Part shown: piece by piece, positions 19,124 to 21,351 of the stretch
Layout: the number at the start of each line of letters is the position of its first letter
Numbering within the stretch: the stretch's first letter is position 1
NCBI GenBank assembly: GCA_019648995.1
Contig: BLXT01004787.1
Location: 25,996-47,346, forward strand
Reading direction: 5' to 3'
From: Plakobranchus ocellatus
Taxonomy: Eukaryota; Mollusca; Gastropoda; Plakobranchidae
Length of the DNA stretch: 21,351 nt
Position numbers and translations under genes: made by a program
Notes under the pieces: generated by a model
What the model saw: only the letters and a program-made list of their open reading frames with translations
The model's database searches: none
Told to the model about the DNA's origin: nothing

Positions 19124-19816
19124 AGTTTTAATCCGCTAAGTTGCTGTTCAATCAGCAGATCAGGGATAAATTAAAAACATACTGTGGATCGTTTTGACAC
19201 TTCAAGCTCTGTGCCCCAGCGTGCAGAATTGTACAATGTATTGGTATTGGGATATCGATACCTGAAAGCAATAAGATAATTATTAAATTTATAGACAGAC
19301 AAATAAATGAATACTGTATCTTGATTTACTGTTAATGGGTACAAATACGATCACAGTTAGGGCTTGATTTGATAGTTGACACTTCTTCACCTCTGTTCCC
19401 TCTTTCCATGTGGGTGTTACCTGGTGAATGAGTGCCCGTCATTTCATGATATTTTTCTTACAAATAAGGATTTCAAGATGCGGATTCTAAGTAAATATGA
19501 GATTGGTCTTGCGCAAGAAATTGATGCGAGTGTGAAAACAAAATTAGAAGTGAATGGCTTGATACGTATGGTTGGTAAAAGTGATTTCCAAGAAACTTCG
19601 TGAGATTAGTCCAGACAGAGTGACTGTGTTTTTAAAGTTGACATCGATGAAAAGGCTCTTGGTACCTATGTAATGGCTAAATTAACTATGGAAATAAGGG
19701 AAATGTTGGATCATGTGAAGTCTGTGAAACATGTTGGTCACATAGAACACAGAAAAACGAATGACACTCTTGGTGCTCAGTTCATGAAAAAGCCAGATTC
19801 TCCACTTTTTTCTCTG

Positions 19817-19866
19817 TTAATAATAATAATAATAATAATAATAAAAATAATAATAATAATAGTAAT

Positions 19867-19900
<34 letters not shown>

Positions 19901-19901
19901 T
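19817..19901 (+). repeat. (AAT)n imperfect microsatellite
   Basis: About 85 bp of TAA/AAT triplets with a few interruptions, within the METTL26 intron. The translated poly-Ile/Asn strings on either strand are artefacts of this repeat. Confidence 0.95.
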
Positions 19902-20055
19902 TTATGATTAGGTTCCATGGATCCACGGAAATCCTTGGTCGTATTTTTTTTTGTGTCGATGCATCAGAAAGTTTTCCTCTATTTGGACCTTTTGTCAACT
20001 TCATCGCTGGTTATAATTCAACATTTAGGTTCCCAAATTGCGCTAACTTTTTTGC

Positions 20056-20269
20056 TATGATGGTTTTACTTAATGGAGCAGCAGCAAATAACCATAGTGT
20101 TCATTTTATTTCAGGGTTTATTCAAAACAGCTGGTACTTTGTTGAAACCTGGTGGTTATATGTATGATGGTTTTACTTAATGGAGCAGCAGCAAATAACC
20201 ATAGTGTTCATTTTATTTCAGGGTCTAGTCAAAGCAGCTGGTGCTTTGTTGAAACCTGGTGGTTATATG
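20056..20269 (+). repeat. Tandem duplication, 107-bp period, of METTL26 intron end plus exon start
   Basis: Unit 1 is 20056-20162 and unit 2 is 20163-20269. Each holds about 59 bp of intron (branch-point-like TTACTTAAT, pyrimidine-rich GTTCATTTTATTTCAG) followed by 48 bp of exon. The intronic parts are identical. The exonic parts differ at four sites. TATG microhomology is present at the junction. This is either a genuine local duplication or an assembly artefact of two alleles. Confidence 0.92.
20115..20162 (+). pseudogene. Duplicated METTL26 exon copy lacking a proper donor (possible poison exon)
   Basis: Sixteen codons, GLFKTAGTLLKPGGYM, follow an acceptor AG at 20113-20114 that is identical to that of the true exon. 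It differs from the downstream exon at GLF/GLV, KTA/KAA and GTL/GAL, plus one silent change. Its Phe matches the family text GLFKAAG better than the Val downstream. The exon end (FMYG and GTGAGT) is absent. A GT at 20162 would leave 47 bases and shift the frame, and reading on meets TAA at 20178. Use of this acceptor would therefore truncate the protein. Confidence 0.75.
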
Positions 20270-20281
20270 TTTATGTATGGG
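20222..20281 (+). CDS. METTL26: METTL26 homologue, next internal exon
   Basis: Twenty codons in phase 0, GLVKAAGALLKPGGYMFMYG, continuing directly from HISPWQASV of the exon ending at 18004. They align with family text GLFKAAG-x-LLKPxG...TYG, the beta-strand and loop after the conserved HISPW of UPF0585 proteins. The acceptor is TTTATTTCAG (AG at 20220-20221) and the donor GTGAGT is at 20282. The family continues PYA-x-NGKISPxSNVxFD, which I did not find before 21351, so the remaining exons lie outside the window or were missed. The exon is 60 bases, and its first 48 are duplicated just upstream. Confidence 0.88.
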
Positions 20282-21351
20282 GTGAGTATCCTTGCAGTAT
20301 ATTATAAAAATATTTTTTATTTTGAAAATAATAATTTAATGCCTCTCTAAATCAAAATGGAGACTTTCAAGGAAGGAAATATTTCTTGTTCTGACAATCC
20401 CATTTCATACCTCCTAATCTCTCTCTCTCTCTCAGCTCAAGATCAAGCCTGCCACAATACACTGGCCTGAAAACTTCAGATTACCTTGTAAAAACTCCTC
20501 TGATTTTTCCCTTTGTTATGTAGAATATTCAACATTTCGTGATACACAAATACATGTAGCTCTAAACTTACAAAGAGGATGCCTGGCTATTTTGTCAAAG
20601 ACTCTTTGAGTACTGCAATGTTTCACTCTTTTCTTGTGGATAGCTCATAATGTAGTTGTTCATCACTTTAATCTTTAAGGTGGAAAAACAACCCATTTTC
20701 TCTGTTTTATACTGTGCATATTTAGTAGTACCTTTCTTATCAATTTATGTATGAAATTATTTTGGATATGATGTAGTGCAAAATCTGCATTGTTTCACCT
20801 AATTTTGTATTGTCACTTGTGAGTCATGTGAAAATGTTATCAATATAAATTTCTAGAAAATATCATTTTTTTCAATATGCATCTTACTGCAATCAATTTA
20901 TATATGCTTTGTTTTTGGTTTTTTTGTCCCCTTCCTTAGCCATTCAAAGTTTATACCTGATAGCAATGTGTAATTTGATCAGCATCTTCGTCCCCAGTAA
21001 GTATGCATTAATTTAAAGGATGAATTTTTCTTGGTACACAGTTATTTTAGTATAATTATCTTTATCAAAAACCTCACACCTTCTTTAAGGGTGTAGTGAA
21101 TTGAAGAAAAGATACTAATGGTGTTTAAATATAATAATAAACACAAAAGCCTTTGCTATTTATTCCTAGATAAATATATGGTGAAACCACTGGGGTTTTT
21201 TTTCTTGAGCTTGATGACAAGTAAATGACTTTAAATGTGTATTTACAGTCAAGCGCAGATTCCTTGAAATCACTGTGAAAAAAAAAAGGATCAGTTTGAT
21301 TATACCCAGCTTGAGATTTATTAAAGAGGTTCATCAAATAAATAAAACCTC
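20282..21351 (+). other. Presumed METTL26 intron, downstream part
   Basis: AT-rich sequence without recognised coding. It contains a short (TC)n run at 20419-20433 ending in CAG, followed by a frame open for 57 codons that has no family resemblance and no clear donor. No further METTL26 motif, tRNA or transposon was seen. Confidence 0.45.

Larger units (their letters stand above)
18005..20055 (+). other. METTL26 intron (about 2.2 kb) with hairpin, microsatellite and a coding-like relic
   Basis: The intron lies between exons 17830-18004 and 20222-20281. It contains a 17-bp-stem hairpin (18445-18483), paired CCAAT words (19111-19123), an AAT microsatellite (19817-19901) and a coding-like patch at 19478-19800. 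Frames in this patch read KYEIGLAQEIDASVKTKLEV and, after a shift, MAKLTMEIREMLDHVKSVKH. I do not recognise this protein; it may be a decayed retrocopy or transposon piece. The 62-codon frame at 18398-18586 spans the hairpin and is probably chance. Confidence 0.55.

Noticed and set aside
19673-20167. 164-codon plus-strand open frame
   Set aside because: The middle is poly-Ile/Asn from the AAT microsatellite and the end reads the METTL26 duplicate in a wrong frame. Only the first part may be an old coding relic, and it is reported separately.
20437-20610. Possible exon after the TC-rich tract ending in CAG, open for 57 codons
   Set aside because: The translation does not match the expected METTL26 continuation (PYA, NGKISP), no donor is convincing, and an open stretch of this length can arise by chance.

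Overview
This is AT-rich DNA from an invertebrate animal. It carries two LINE clades, a Ty3/gypsy element and short exons with GT...AG introns. It is probably a mollusc: scattered 'tagatctagat'-like motifs and this repeat mix fit, but nothing proves the species. No rRNA, tRNA, CRISPR array or prokaryotic operon is visible.

Layout. 1-844 is non-coding and ends in a 30-bp palindrome. 857-3288 is a 5'-truncated RTE-clade (BovB-like) LINE with a 12-bp target duplication, a (TGA)8 tail and a short fold-back at its 5' junction. 4640-5674 holds a decayed reading frame of unknown origin: Pro/Ser/Thr-rich, with an internal tandem repeat and a coiled-coil-like end. About 6630-7346 is an RT fragment of a Jockey/CR1-type LINE, interrupted by a minus-strand Ty3/gypsy LTR element (7347-11195). 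That element is assigned to the CsRn1 clade by a tRNA-Trp primer site and a CX2HX9CX3C gag motif; it is an old, broken fossil. 11196-13840 is empty of recognisable genes. 13841-14185 is an imperfect 206-bp-spaced duplication. About 14490-16846 is a second, much more decayed and rearranged copy of the same RTE family.

The only recognisable host gene is a METTL26 homologue (UPF0585 family, methyltransferase-like) on the plus strand. Two consecutive phase-compatible exons lie in the window (17830-18004 and 20222-20281); the other exons were not found. The second exon, with its acceptor and adjoining intron, is tandemly duplicated (107-bp period). The intronic halves are identical and all four differences fall in the exon-like halves. 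The upstream copy lacks a matching donor and could act as a poison exon. This, the LINE fold-back junction and the decayed coiled-coil locus are the most interesting signals. I found no convincing new defence or regulatory system.
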